Positions 10,601-22,089 of a DNA stretch of 64,000 nt are shown here, piece after piece. The notes under the pieces were generated by a model. It ran no database searches and was not told the DNA's origin. It saw nothing but the letters and a program-made list of their open reading frames with translations. The stretch comes from Pisolithus tinctorius (lineage: Eukaryota > Basidiomycota > Agaricomycetes > Boletales > Pisolithaceae): positions 620,001-684,000 of the forward strand of contig JANFAH010000012.1 of NCBI GenBank assembly GCA_024663395.1, written 5' to 3'. Within the stretch, counting starts at the first letter, position 1; each line of letters begins with the position of its first letter. A program made the translations under genes and the position numbers.

Positions 10601-12229
10601 AAAGTTCATACTTAGGATTTGGTTTATCTTCGATTCTCAGACACTTGCCCTGCTAGTCATCCAAAAAATGAAAGGTGGCATCCCAAAATGTCGAAGGCCT
10701 ACCAGAAGGTCAGTTGCGTGGACCACCACCACCCCCGGGTGATACCACAGGCGACTTATGGGAAAATCATGAGGCTCCACCGACCCCCAAGAGGCCACAG
10801 GTGCCCAACAATGGTAGCGATCGCCTCAACCTTCACCCCAGTGATCCTGCAAATTTCCTCAAGCTCTCTATGGCCATCCGGATCCTCATCAAGTGCACAA
10901 TCACTGACGATGACATTGACAAGGCTGATCACTTACCATGTGAATATAACATAGAGTTGATTAAGGTACGTTTCAACCCTTCTATTAAGTCATCTATTTG
11001 TACTGTGCTGACATTTCTAGCTATATGGGTCGGGTGTTATAAAGCCCAATCACCATTATTCTACACATGTCGGTGACTGTGCCCACAACTTTGGACCCCT
11101 GCACGATTTCTGGACATTCTTGTTCGAGTGCCTCAACAAGGTTTTGAAGTCCTTCAAAGCAAATAACCATGCAAAGGGTGAACTCGAAACAACATTCTTC
11201 AAGGAGTTTCAGCGTACATGTGAGACCTCCCGCATTGTAAGTTTGTGACCAGTTTTTGAGTATGATACCACTGACCATAAAACCACAGATATGCACCCTG
11301 TGTGCCAACCCTGCAAAGGTGCTCGGCTCTGACGCTGCATGAATCATGCAGAAAGCTATACATGAGGAGCATGGTACTGTCACAGGGCTGGCAGCCCTCT
11401 GTCAAGATCTCAATGAGAATAGCATGGATGGTAAGTAATCTTCGGCACAGACAGCCAGATAGTATCTGACCAATTCCATAGCAGGGCTGGCTTACAGCCT
11501 GAGTCCGTGGCACCATGAGAATATTCTCTCGATGGAGACCTACCAGCTCATTGCTCGTGCACTCAATGCCCGATTTCCATTTTTGCCTGTTCATTGCCAA
11601 CATGAACGACCCATCATGCCTCACAGCATTCCCCTCAGCAATAAAGCCACCTTCTTCGACTACATTGTGATCAATGGGAAGCGGGTTCATGCCTCAAGAG
11701 CAGTCAGGACACAACAATCTTCACTTGTTCATGTCCAAATTCCAGGTCAAGACACTACGCATGCCTACAGCGAAGTACTTGAAATAATTCAGGTTGATCA
11801 ACACCTACACAATGGAAAACAGACACTATGGTTCGCATGCATGTGATGGTTCAAGCGATATGAGGGGAGCCGGAGGACCATTTGGGATGACTTGTGAGTC
11901 GCCTTGTCTATATCTTAATCACAGATCACTCTCGCTGACAGCCTGGAGTTCTGCTTTGGGTGTCCGCTTATGGGAGCTCGGGGAATATCAAACACCAGAA
12001 TCACACCTTCCTTCACTCATGGACTTGGACTGCATCAATAACTTATTGGCATTGACGGTTGTATCAGTTGGAGAGGATCGGTGCAAGGTCTGGGCGATGA
12101 TAGACCTTGCAAAGGTATGTCGTGTTGCTAGCTTACTGCCTGCATGCTTTATAACTTCATGTATTCAGTGACAAGTATTCGTTCCAACTACGTTTTGTTC
12201 GTGCATTAGACATCGCGTTCAAATATTAA
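7699..12229 (+). pseudogene. tnp2: tnp2 transposase of a CACTA/EnSpm-type element, decayed
   Basis: The multi-exon gene matches the Agaricomycete Tnp2 (Transposase_21-like) family. Readable blocks in order: CPICNNVYPPATSPLCHDTC (~8530-8610), LGVNLGVDWFSYIQSNIAPS, TSIMPGPKEQ, CDKPAAHKIGGFASHSHTYYC, LPYFNLVHQIVIDPMHNLFL, PAGGSLTADQW, GVIKPNHHYSTHVGDCAHNF and FLFECLNKVLKSF. Introns are small with consensus sites (9178-9223, 9311-9363, 9519-9563, 9720-9772, 9959-10006, 10102-10148). It is dead: three in-frame TGA codons (9566-9568, 11340-11342, 11844-11846) sit where CGA (Arg) would fit, and a solo LTR is inserted at 8637-8885. A TAG after a Lys/Ala-rich coiled-coil stretch at about 10612 may be a further stop or an intron. 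The usual N-terminal Cys/His region is missing, and the start at the array junction is unclear (first plausible ATG 7790). Confidence 0.8.
8637..8885. mobile_element. Solo LTR inserted in tnp2
   Basis: A 249-bp element starts TGTTG, ends CCAACA and is flanked by a perfect 5-bp duplication AGACT (8632-8636 and 8886-8890). These are hallmarks of a Copia-type LTR. Removing it with one AGACT restores the tnp2 frame across PWQT-MRGNTRALKTP. Inside are two copies of CTCAGTAGTGAACAAACTAC and a TATA-like AATATAAAC. It is not recognisably the same LTR as that of the Copia at the right of the window. Confidence 0.82.
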
Positions 12230-12325
12230 TGCTTGCAGTATGGAACCACACAAATACGACAAAACTTGGTACTAGTACATACAAACACAGCCACTTATCA
12301 CTCGAAGACACCAACAAGGAGTGAC

Positions 12326-14678
12326 TCAATCTGCAAATTCCTCATCTGAAGATTGACCCGACATCTCTGTTTTGAGGTACTCATCCAACTCTTTCAGGTA
12401 GATGGCATCTGCCTCAAAGAGGTCTCCTTCGTTCAGGTGCGAATAGAAACCTTTCAACCAATCAATGCCTTCAATGACTGGCATGTCCGCGTTTTCCTTG
12501 TACCACCTTTCGTCTACCATTGGCTTGAAGATTGTGGTCTTCGATAGTGGTGGGCCACGATTCATATGCTTTGGAGCGATATCAAACACCTGTTTGTGAA
12601 TTTTTTTGGTTATCCTGTGTCACTTGCGTGGTGGTCCTTGATCCATACTCCCCTGGTTAGGTTCATCAGGTGTATCTTGTTGCAGCTTCATGGCATGAAG
12701 ACTGAGCCAACAAAGAAATGCAACATACTAGGAGGGAATTAATCGCATTTGCAGATACCTCAAAATAAGACTTACATCGACAGATCACCAAGCATGACCA
12801 ACAACCTTGTTTGCAGACTGCCCAACGAGTGCATCCCTTCTTCGTTGGAGCATATCTTCACTGACCTCATTTTCATTGCAGGTAATAATGTCAGAACCTA
12901 GATCGGTATCAATGAGCGCTTCGGCTCCCTTGTTGCCAGTTTCTTTTTCATATTGCAATGCGGCCTTCCATCAAGTGGCAGCAACCTACAACATATCAGG
13001 TGGGTTCATATGATCACTTGTCAAAACTACAAATACTTACTGTGATACGTCGCGCTCGCTGCCGGCTATGTTCGAGCCTTGCCTCAAACTTGCGAGTGCC
13101 TTGATCACTATGAAGCTCTTTCGCCCTTTTATGCATGCTTCAGAAATATGTTTTGGTGCACTCTAGGATTATTGGTAGGGTGAAGGATGTGTCAGGTATG
13201 GAATTCATCTTGGTTTGTTCCCTCTGACTCTATTGGTCACAGGTGAGCACACATGATTAATCCCGATTGCTACGAAGAATACCTTTTCATTATTAAAGGC
13301 ACACTCGGTGACTTCTCTGATAAATCTAGCATTCACCTCATCATCGACGTTGCCAAGCCAGTGCGGGTGCCAAATCTGTACGCCTTCATTTGTCTCCTTG
13401 ACAGCTTGTTTGTTGTCAAGTGGCCTGATAGTGGTGAGGGCCGCAACACGATTCTGCTTTTTACCATCACAGTCAATTCTGCACAACTGGCAGAACAATG
13501 GTTGGAGAATGGACTCAAAATTAATGGTGCCAAGTGAGTACTGACATACAATCGCAAGAACGGAGCGCTGATACATACCTTGAGAGCTACATGATTGTTT
13601 GAACACGTCTTTGTTGCCCCTTTGTGACCTATGACTTTACTTTGAAGCTCTGCAAGGACCTCCTCGACATCATTAAGACGAGAGACAATGGACTTGTTCT
13701 CTTCTCTGATATTGGTAAGTTTGTCCTCCAGGTTAGTGTTCGCTTCACTGAGACATTTCAGATTGGCTGTTAGCTGGGCAACCATCATATGTAGACTCTG
13801 GTTGCTCATGCAATCGTAATCGGACTCTTCCATCAGGTAAGACACACTTCAGGAGCGGGATGCTGAGTACAGAGTACTCTGACGATCTTCCAAAGGAGTT
13901 TCACTTCACCCTTGACCAACTGACTGACCATGGGAAGATGCACCGGCATATGAGAAGGACATATGGTTATGGGTGCCCTCACTGCTATGGTAAGTAAATT
14001 CGAGCAGTTGGTTTGACTGACCCCTTCCCTGATAGTCATAAGATGACCCCTCTTGTGGAACAAGCGAATCAATGGGACTTGTGGGATCCATCGTGTCATG
14101 GAGCTGATGCAGGAAGGAAAATTCTGGCGAAAAGAGCTTTAATCAAAGCATGAAGTGAGTGGAGTATAAATGAAGGTGCGATTTGTACTGACCGATGGAC
14201 CATTGTGGTCCCTTCGTTGAGCAGCAGGCCTGGATGTGAATGGATTGTCGAGTCTGCTGTGTATAGATGGAAGGCCATGTTGGGAATGCCCCGAGGGCGT
14301 CATTTGGGTCTGCGGTATGTGAGAACACCTGTGTGTGACACCCTCTTGACTCACTGAAGACTGCAATCCAGGCTGCATGTCACTGCTCGTGTTTCTCTGT
14401 GGTCCGAGGCCGTGTTGGGAATGCCCTGAGGGTGTCATTTGGGTCTGTGGTATGTGAGAACGCCTGTGTGCGACACCCTCTTGACTCATCGAGGACTGCA
14501 ATCCAGGCTGTGCGCCACTGCTTGTGTTTCTCTGTGGTCCGAGGCCATGTTGGGAACACCCTGAGGGCGTCATTTGGGTCTGCAGTACATGAGGACGCCT
14601 GCGTGTCACACCCTCTTGACTCATCAAGGACTGCAATCCAGGCTGCGCACTGCCACTCGGTTGTCTCTGGGAATACAT
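12326..14678 (-). CDS. CACTA partner gene: repeat and coiled-coil protein
   Basis: A multi-exon gene converges on tnp2, with stop codons about 100 bp apart. The N-terminus (start ATG at 14678, MYSQRQPSG) has three 45-residue repeats ending in QTQMTPSGxSQHGLGPQRNT. Further exons encode a Ser/Gln-rich part (14099-13906), a coiled coil (13845-13600: LKCLSEANTNLEDKLTNIRE), a domain at 13540-13200, a basic to acidic segment (12980-12790) and a C-terminal exon (12589-12326) with FKPMVDERWYKENADMPVIE. Such a second, non-catalytic gene beside tnp2 is typical of EnSpm-like elements, where it binds subterminal repeats, but that role is inferred. Exon borders were not all resolved, so frameshifts cannot be excluded. 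Confidence 0.55.
14270..14664 (-). repeat. Three 135-bp in-frame coding repeats
   Basis: A 135-bp unit (45 codons) is repeated three times within the first exon of the partner gene; the block CAATCCAGGCTG recurs at 14364, 14499 and 14634. Unit length is a multiple of three, so the frame is kept. Copies differ at scattered positions. Confidence 0.9.
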
Positions 14679-15049
14679 AGTACTGTACCACAGTACAAAC
14701 ACCAAGTACTCGCGAAGGAGGTGAGTGCGAGTAAGCACACAGGTGGGACACTTTTTTTCGGGGGGTGCCAGGGGCAGGAAAGCATTTTCGAAGCAGTCAT
14801 CATAGCGAGCACGCCGAATATAATCTGATGTTACTATTCTGAAAAGCACAACTGAAGTCGAGAGGATCATCAATATTAATACAATGCGACTCAATATCAT
14901 AGTCTATAACCACACTCGAATCCGATCTGAATATTATCTGCATTGTCAAGATTACCATGGTGATAAGTTTGCAAATCGAGTTGGGACAATGCTTGGAAAC
15001 AAGAACACTTAGCTACTATAGTCAAAGGTATTATTAACTTTGGCTTCCC

Positions 15050-15118
15050 TCAACATATAGCACAACTATTATTACTAACCCGACTATCCCTGAACCTGAT
15101 TAAAAACCTGTTTCTGCA
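15050..15118 (-). mobile_element. Right terminus of the CACTA-type element
   Basis: On the - strand the sequence from 15118 reads CACTGCAGAAACAGG followed by a T-rich stretch and CAGGTTCAGGGATAG, a CACTG-type terminal start. Immediately outside (15119 onward) the sequence matches the tail of HET paralog C from AGTGCTCG, so the junction is placed precisely by comparison with 31360-31380. The element therefore inserted into the tail of HET gene A. No matching CACTGCAG left end was found between 1 and 15118. It may lie before the window or be deleted. Confidence 0.65.
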
Positions 15119-15823
15119 GTGAGTGCTCGTTGTTCGTCTTCGTCCTCTGTTGCATTAAGTTTCCCTTGGAGCGCTTCTATCTCTCGCACCATGGAACGGA
15201 AGTCGGGTTGCCTGCATATGGCATTCAAGAGGTGGACTGCTGGACACCAGTAGATATGGTGCTGACCTGTCATATTCAATGTGGCTTTCCAGACCTGTCG
15301 ATCTGGAGCACTGAATGATGGAAAACCAAAACAATCCAACGTAATAAAAGTCCTCACAAGTGCTCATGCTCAAAGTATGCATTGAAGAAGGTAATCCTTA
15401 TGTGATTGAGTAGCTTTTTGAGATTCGGATTAGCACCATTCCCATCTTGCTGGTAGCAAAGCTTACACCAGCACTCAGACTGTGTGCTATGGACTTCAAC
15501 TCGTTCTGCACTTTTTGCATCTCATCAGCATACTGACGTGGCACATTATCCCTGGCAGAAAGAGTCTGACACCGCCTGCACAACTGAGGTAACACAACTT
15601 CAAGGTGTGGGTCCTGTGCGACATCAGGTTGGTGGCTGCCCACAAATAGATTACACATCATCGCCCAATTGGCACACGACAATCTTGGTGGGCGTGTTAG
15701 TAATCCATCTTCTAGAGCTGCGATGTAAGTTCCTCACTTTCTCGCACGCACGGCTTCCGCTTAGTCAGCGCATTTGCAGTGGCTGTAAGCACAGCCACCT
15801 GCAAATTTCTCGGAATAAATGTA
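15119..15823 (-). pseudogene. Stranded tail exons of HET gene A
   Basis: These exons are homologous to the tail of HET gene C (31330-31980). They encode a Glu/Arg-rich helix (EVVLPQLCRRCQTL, then RQYADEMQKVQNELKSIAHS) at 15640-15480 and a second helix (EIEALQGKLNATEDEDEQRA) at 15200-15119. They are cut off from the body of the gene by the Tc1/mariner-like insertion at 15824-18613, and the final exon present in B, C and D is missing because the CACTA element begins here. A short hairpin (ATTTGCAG...CTGCAAAT) lies at 15772-15806, in sequence absent from paralog C. Confidence 0.75.
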
Positions 15824-18613
15824 AGGTAGACCTCAATGAAACTTGACCATAATCACGTGATGAAGTGTGACACTGCTCTGCAAATGGACTGTATATTCAA
15901 TATCAACTCATCAGCTCAATATCTTGAAAATCCCCTGCAGTGTTTCATAGATATGATATATACACACTTAATAGTATACTGTATTGGAGCACAATACATG
16001 AGTTATAGTTGTAATTAATTTTGAAAGAATATGAAGCACAAATATCAGTGCCTCGGCTAGAGAATAGTACCAATTTGGGATGGCATAGTTTGCTGTAGCA
16101 TACACTAGATGTCATTAAGCAACAATGGCACAAAAGCAGCATAGCCATACCCAATGGTCTGAAAATCTACCACAAAAGAAAGGGAGGCACTCAGTGCAAC
16201 TAGGTGAAGAGAATGTGAGTCATGTGTCTGCCTTAAATGACCTATGGCTTACTTTGAACATGGTCACATTTAAGAGAACACCAGACAATGGTTCTGCACA
16301 GGATGAGCATGGACATGCTGGTGGTAATCCTAGGGTTGAGTGGAAAAGGCTAGATTCAGACTCGGGCAATACAAGTGGTTCCAGCTCAGAATCAGATGAC
16401 ACAGACACAGATGACAGCACAAGTAGTTCATCAGGTGATGACAGCAATGACGGTAAGTCCTCATGACAAGAAAGCAAAGTCTTGATGCAATACAAAGGTG
16501 GCCATAAGTAGGTGGCCATAAGCAGAGTAGAGCATCCTGGTTTCTGCCATCTGTCAGTGAAGCACATCATGCATTAGATGACTTGCACTTACTCATGAAG
16601 TCATTGAAACATGGCCACAAAGGGATCCAGCACCAAAACTTGTCCCAGATTACCATCAAGCGAGTAGACCAAATGGCTAGGTTCTTGTGGACATACATCA
16701 ACACCCAGCCAGGCAACCCAACAGGTGGACACTGGTCTAAAGCAGCTGACAAGACAGCACAGGATATTCATTTTGGTCAGAGCACACAAGCTCTTTCTCG
16801 TAGACTCCAGAAATGGACATGTGCATACATTGAGGACCGGGATCAGTTGCCAATCCGACGAAAATCACAGAAGGCCTCACCAATCAATGACAAGACTATT
16901 GTTGAGGAACTAAGCCTCCATCTGCGCAGCATTGGAAAGTATGCCTGTGCCAAGGATCTTGTTGACTTTCTCAAAGTCGCAGAGAACCGAACACACCTGG
17001 GGATCTTGCAGCCAATAAGTCTAGCAACTGCTTGCTGGTGGATGAAGAAAATGGGCTGGCGATGGAAAAAAGAGGTAAAAGGTCAATATGTTGATGGTCA
17101 TGAATGCAGTGATGTTGTAGCCTACCGTCAGCAGGTCTTTCTCCCTGCATGGATTCGCCTTCAGTCATGAATGCGAAAATGGGAAGTGGACCAGGAGAAC
17201 AACAGTGTTGTTGAGGACGTGAATACCATGGCTCCATTGAGTGGCAATGCATGTCATGTTGTCATGTGGTTTCACAACAAGTCCACATTCTATGCAAATG
17301 ATCAGCAAATGCTTTGATGGGTCCATCAAAATGAAAGTGCTGTACCCCAGCCAAAAGGGGAAGGGGCCTCGCTGATGGTTGCTGATTTCGTTTCCGCAGA
17401 CTATGGGTGGCTTCAGTCACCTGACAGGAAAGAGCATGCACATGTGCTGTTCAAGGCAGGGAAAGCATGGGATGGGTACTTCACAAATGACGATATTGTG
17501 GCTCAAACAAAACGAGCAATGGACATCCTATCAAGACACTACCCTCACGAGGATCATGTCTTTATTTTCGATAATGCGAAGACCCACCTAAAGCGTGCAA
17601 ACGATGCACTTTCAGCACGCAAAATGCCAAAGTTCCCCTCTGAAAGCTGGGGAGTTATGGTCGTAGCCAAAGACAGCACTGGGAAGCTGGTTCGTGATGT
17701 CAATGGAAATACTGTGAAGGAAAAAATTCGAATGGCCGACACCCAACTACCAAATGGTATCCCCCAACCACTTTATTTTCCAGAGGGTCACAAGCGTGCA
17801 GGGTGGTTCAAGGGAATGGCACAGATCCTCATTGAACGTGGTTATACAGGTGCATCTCGCCTCCCAGCAGAATGCAAGGACTTTAGATGTCCTTCTGACA
17901 GGACAGATTGCTGCTGTCGCCAGTTGATGTATGGTCAATCAGATTTTGCGAACATCGAGTCAATCATTGAGACAACTTGTCGTTCACATGGATTTGAGGT
18001 GATATTCTTGCCGAAATTTCACTGCAAGCTCAATTTTATTGAGCAATGCTGGGGGTATTCAAAGCAGATCTATCGAATGAAACCACGGCCGAGTTCAGAA
18101 GAAATGTTGGAGCGCAGTGTGGTCAAGTCATTGGAAGCTGTGCCTTTGGAGACAATGCAGCAGTGAGAGGTTTCCTGATTATCTGATGCGAGTTTGCTTA
18201 TCAATCATGTTCATCCAGCTTTGCAATCCGATCGTCGCGATTCATGGACGCATACCTTAAAGGACTTGACAGACGACAAGCTGCTTGGGCAATAAAGCAA
18301 TATCGTGGTCACCATATCCTCCCAGCAAGTATTTTGGAAGAGTTTGATGCCACTTGCACACTGCCTTCAACTACTTAATTACAGTAATCATCTTTCACGA
18401 GCCCTTTTTCCCTCATACTCTCAATTAATACCATGGTCACTATGAATACACTGTATTTACATTGAGCATATCCACTGAGCATAGCGTACACAATTGCTTT
18501 TTCTCGACTTCGCTCCTGCACACTACTGCTGGAGACTTAACTTTGATTTAACAGCACAGCGTCACACCGCGTCACATCACGTGACTATGGTCAAGTTTCG
18601 TTGAGATCTACCT
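15824..18613 (+). mobile_element. Tc1/mariner-like (IS630 superfamily) DNA transposon
   Basis: The 2,790-bp element has terminal inverted repeats of about 40 bp beginning AGGTAGAYCTCAAYGAAAC and containing the palindrome TCACGTGA. It is flanked by TA on both sides (15822-15823 and 18614-18615), the IS630-Tc1-mariner target duplication. Joining the flanks at a single TA restores alignment with HET paralogs. It carries one transposase gene. Confidence 0.88.
16125..18378 (+). pseudogene. DDE transposase of the Tc1/mariner-like element
   Basis: An N-terminal acidic, Ser-rich segment (16330-16460) may be an upstream exon. The main frame, 16583-18162, continues after an intron (18163-18218, GTGAGA...CATCCAG) to a stop at 18376-18378. 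The DDE triad is readable: Asp in MVADFVSADYGWL, Asp in HVFIFDNAKTHL, Glu in FHCKLNFIEQCWG. The region before it resembles a DNA-binding helix-turn-helix part. The whole is a transposase family abundant in Agaricomycetes, moving the element by cut and paste. This copy is inactive: TGA codons at 17168-17170 and 17315-17317 interrupt one continuous frame, both at positions where CGA (Arg) fits the family. Confidence 0.85.
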
Positions 18614-18639
18614 TACTTATGTGTGACCAGCCAACCTTC

Positions 18640-21600
18640 CGCAGTGCCTATGGAAACCTCGCCGAGCGAATCAGTTTCAATCGTCCAAGGGAACCTTCCG
18701 AAGAACGTCATTTCTCCGACCTACATCCAACGGTGGGTGTGAACGAGACGAGGAAATGAAAATATGAATACGCACATAATTTCTCAGATACTTGAGACCG
18801 AACATGTCTGAGAAGAACTTGATCGCACGATCTTTCTTCTGTCTATGCTGTTGCCATCCTAAGTGTAGATTTATGTTTGACAGTTGTCGCATTACAGACT
18901 TGCGACAGGCTCTGGGACCTGTAATTTCATGCTGAACATCGTGTGATCAGCACAGAAAACCCCAAACATGATAAGAAAGGGTACCATATTCGTGAGGGCG
19001 TAAAGGTGTTTTCTACATGCTGAAACACAGCATCAGTAATAATAGCACACGTAGGGGTCCTATTGACCTACCGAATACTTTGGAATTGCTCCCTTCTCTG
19101 TCGACACGGCGGTTCTCTTCGCCAGACTTGGGGGCTTGCGACGGCATATAGTGGAGTCGAAATCCGTGGTTCTCTGGAGTGGTTCCCATTGTCTGAGGCT
19201 GGATCGAATACCTTAAAGTCAAAAAGTGGGCAGGGTACGATCCTTGTGGGAAACTCACCGCCCCTCGAGTCCCTTCGTTCTCCATTACTATCAACTCTAT
19301 AGAAATCAGAGCATTGTATGACCATTATCACCAAATGTTTGCCTGCAGCACGGGTGGACAGGGCTTTCAGTAGCAGCACAAAACGTTCGTTGGCAGGAAC
19401 TGAGACACCCTTCGATTGATGCAGTGCCAGATGTTTGCCCTTGTCATGATGTGCCACTGTAAGATCATCCCCATTCTTCATTGGCCTTTCATGGTCATAT
19501 TTGCGGGAGACCACAGGGCAATAAGCTGAGTCCATAGTGTCGATACCCAGGGTCCGCATATCCTCGTATATATTGCCAGTGCATAGAAGAGTGCCATTGA
19601 AATAGTCACCATAGTCGCCCAGCTACTTATATCAGGCTAGGCACAAGCATGAGTATGCATGGCATGACTCACCGCAATCCGTTGATCAGAACACTCGTCA
19701 ACCCAGGCCCACCACCCGTCCATTATCAACTGGTATGAATGACGAACTGCATCCATAGGCCCGGGCATATCAAGGACACTCCGATCGTTCTGTGGTAACG
19801 CAAATGGTTAGGGCCGCATGCACATGAAGGGAAAGCACCGACTAGTGTAGTTGTCCATCCGCGTGGCCCGTCACAGCAACCAGGACATTGCTCGACATCG
19901 ATCATAACCTTGAAATTGTCCATCTCCCATCTACCCCAGACTACCCTTACAGCCCAGATCGATCGGGGAAGGTGCGCATGCTTGATGAAATGGTCATCGT
20001 GGTGCGAATAGGTATCTTCACGTTTGGGCATACTCGAAGCATGTTCTGCACGTGTGATCCACATTCGACCATGTGCATGCAAAGCAAATGACTCGCACGG
20101 CTCTTGAGAGCCTTCGTCATAGAGAACGTGCACCCATCCTTGGCCGAGGTAATATCCAAGGCCAACCGCGAAGCGAGAGCTGGCATCGTCGTTGGCATAG
20201 ACTATGACAATGAGATCATCTGTAAGGGATGAGAGTGTGACAGAATCGCCTCTAAACTCGCGTGGGTAGGTACCGCGGCGGGTGAATCCATGGTATGAGG
20301 CATGTTTGTCGTCGAGTATGAACTCGCGGTGCGTCTCGTTGGCATCTTGGTGATGAGTGAGATAGAGTGTCTTGAACTGTGGATACGCCTTAATGCGTGG
20401 AGTGTGAAGTGCAGCTGAATCCCTGTTGAAGCTGGATCCAGAGGATACCAAATCAATGCTAACCAATCCCGCCCCACCATCGCCACATGCCAATACAGCT
20501 CTGCAGTGGAACGGAGACTTGGAAAGGGGAATGACGGGCAACCATACTTGGATACCCCCATTGCTGACTGTGAATGTGCGAAGTCGCTGGCTGAGCGATC
20601 GGATGCGCCACCTCAACCAAGCAAGTCGGCACCAATATATTGGGTTGGTCGCGATCTTCGTGGAGTTACGCTGGATGTACCAGGGGTAGCCGAGTTCGTT
20701 CTTTTCGATGTACTTCATTAGTCTGTCGACGAATTCATCGGGTTCTACCTTTTTGATGTTGCCACAATATCGAAAGTCGCTTGGATCTTCAGCCAAGACA
20801 CTGCCCGACCGCCGAATCATTCTCAAGGGATCCCATGCGAATATGCTGTGATCGCTGGATTCCCGGATGATTTCCAGTTGCAAACGCCGAAATGCCTTTC
20901 TGCCCTCTCCATACAACATCGGCATGTTCACTCCAAACAGCCCCATCAGCGAGTATGCTCGATCTTCCACGCGCGTCGTCTTCCGGGCAGCAGCCCAGGA
21001 CATGATTTGTGCGACACTGAGACGCTTTGCAGCAAGGCCGTCCCTCAAAACTTCGCGTGGAATTCCGGTGATGCTCTCCAACATGGGTGCGAGGCGCCAT
21101 TTGTTGCCAATAGGTGCCCAGTTCTTGTTGAAGAATTCGACTTTCTTCGGTGCGATGAGTTCCTGTAGCGTCCACCCCCGCACAAACCACTCCGGCCAAC
21201 CGTTGGACTCGGCAAAGTTGCTGTCATCCTGTTTAGTAGGGAAGACTGATCCATCAACGTCGTTGAGGTACGCGTAACACACTTGCGAATTTTGGTACCA
21301 CCGATACATCGAATTGATGGCTTCGGATAGTTCTGAGCTGCTCCGCTTGTCGATGCAGCAGGTATCGATCCACAACCACTTGTAGCCGTCCTTTTTAGCT
21401 TGCTCGCAACCCTTGATGATCTTCTGATAGCCGCGGCGCTTCCTGACTTTGTCCCTCTTCTGCTCCTTCATCATCATGAGCCCAGTCATCTCTTCATAAC
21501 CGACCTCCGAGCCGTTGCCCCAGCGATGCGATAGTATGGCATATTTTGTGGTCTCGTCATTACGCTCCTTCAGGACATCACATTCGGGATTCGTCTGTTG

Positions 21601-21648
21601 GATGTGCTCTTCCTGGTCGAGAACATCTTTCACATTTAATAACTTCAT
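18640..21648 (-). pseudogene. HET-domain gene A, tail disrupted
   Basis: HET-domain proteins trigger incompatibility-type cell death in ascomycetes; roles in mushrooms are unproven. Exon 1 (21648-19843, 602 codons) holds the HET domain: YAILSHRWG at ~35, WLWIDTCCIDKRSSSELSEA at ~90-110, WFVRGWTLQELIAP at ~150. Exons 2-4 are 19789-19673, 19622-19259 and 19198-19072, with donors GTCGGT, GTGAGT, GTGAGT, GTAGGT; phases after exons 1-4 are 0, 0, 1, 2. Exon 5 from 19012 encodes a likely membrane segment (NMVPFLIMFGVFCA). A later exon near 18890-18770 encodes DRAIKFFSDMFGLKYLRNYV. The true ATG is at 21648; the frame is open three codons further but begins there with GTG. The gene is separated from its tail exons by the mariner-like element. 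The N-terminal part could still be expressed. Confidence 0.8.
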
Positions 21649-21779
21649 CTTCCCCACAGGTCAATGCGAGATTCAACCCGCTAACAAGTTATCATACGTA
21701 CTTTCTATTAGGCGCCCGAACCTACAGAGTATTCGTCCACGTGGTGGGCTGCGAGTGCAAGGCAAAAGGCAGACGGAAG

Positions 21780-21900
21780 ACCGATGCTGGTTGCTGATCA
21801 CAGGTCTTTGGGGAGGAACACAAGTGTGTTGGGTGAGCGCCAGTTGCGGGGTTATATATTCAGCAACCATGCGGAACATACTAACATGCACTCCACATGG
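21780..21900 (-). promoter_or_regulatory. Putative core promoter of HET A
   Basis: On the - strand, GAATATATAACCCCGCAACT lies about 210 bp upstream of the HET A ATG. The same block is nearly identical upstream of HET D (41170-41260), while flanking non-coding sequence diverges more. A TATA box function is inferred. Confidence 0.45.
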
Positions 21901-22089
21901 ACATCAGTATTGTTCGTTATCCGGTCTACGAGAGCTTACCAGGAACATGGGGCGATAAGACCATCCAGGTTCTCCATAGCCTTACTCCCTCCGCAGTTGT
22001 GGTTATGCCCAATTATGTGCCATCACATCATTGTTGGTCGAAGGGTGTCTTATTTTCATCGCCTTGAGGGTCAGGCACGAGTGACATAG

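Noticed and set aside
19068..19559. HET tail frames as separate small genes
   Set aside because: Splice sites and phases conserved in four paralogs join them to the HET exon 1.
21648..21657. Start codon three codons upstream in HET A and D
   Set aside because: The upstream codon is GTG; the ATG before KLLNV or KLLDV is shared by all four paralogs.
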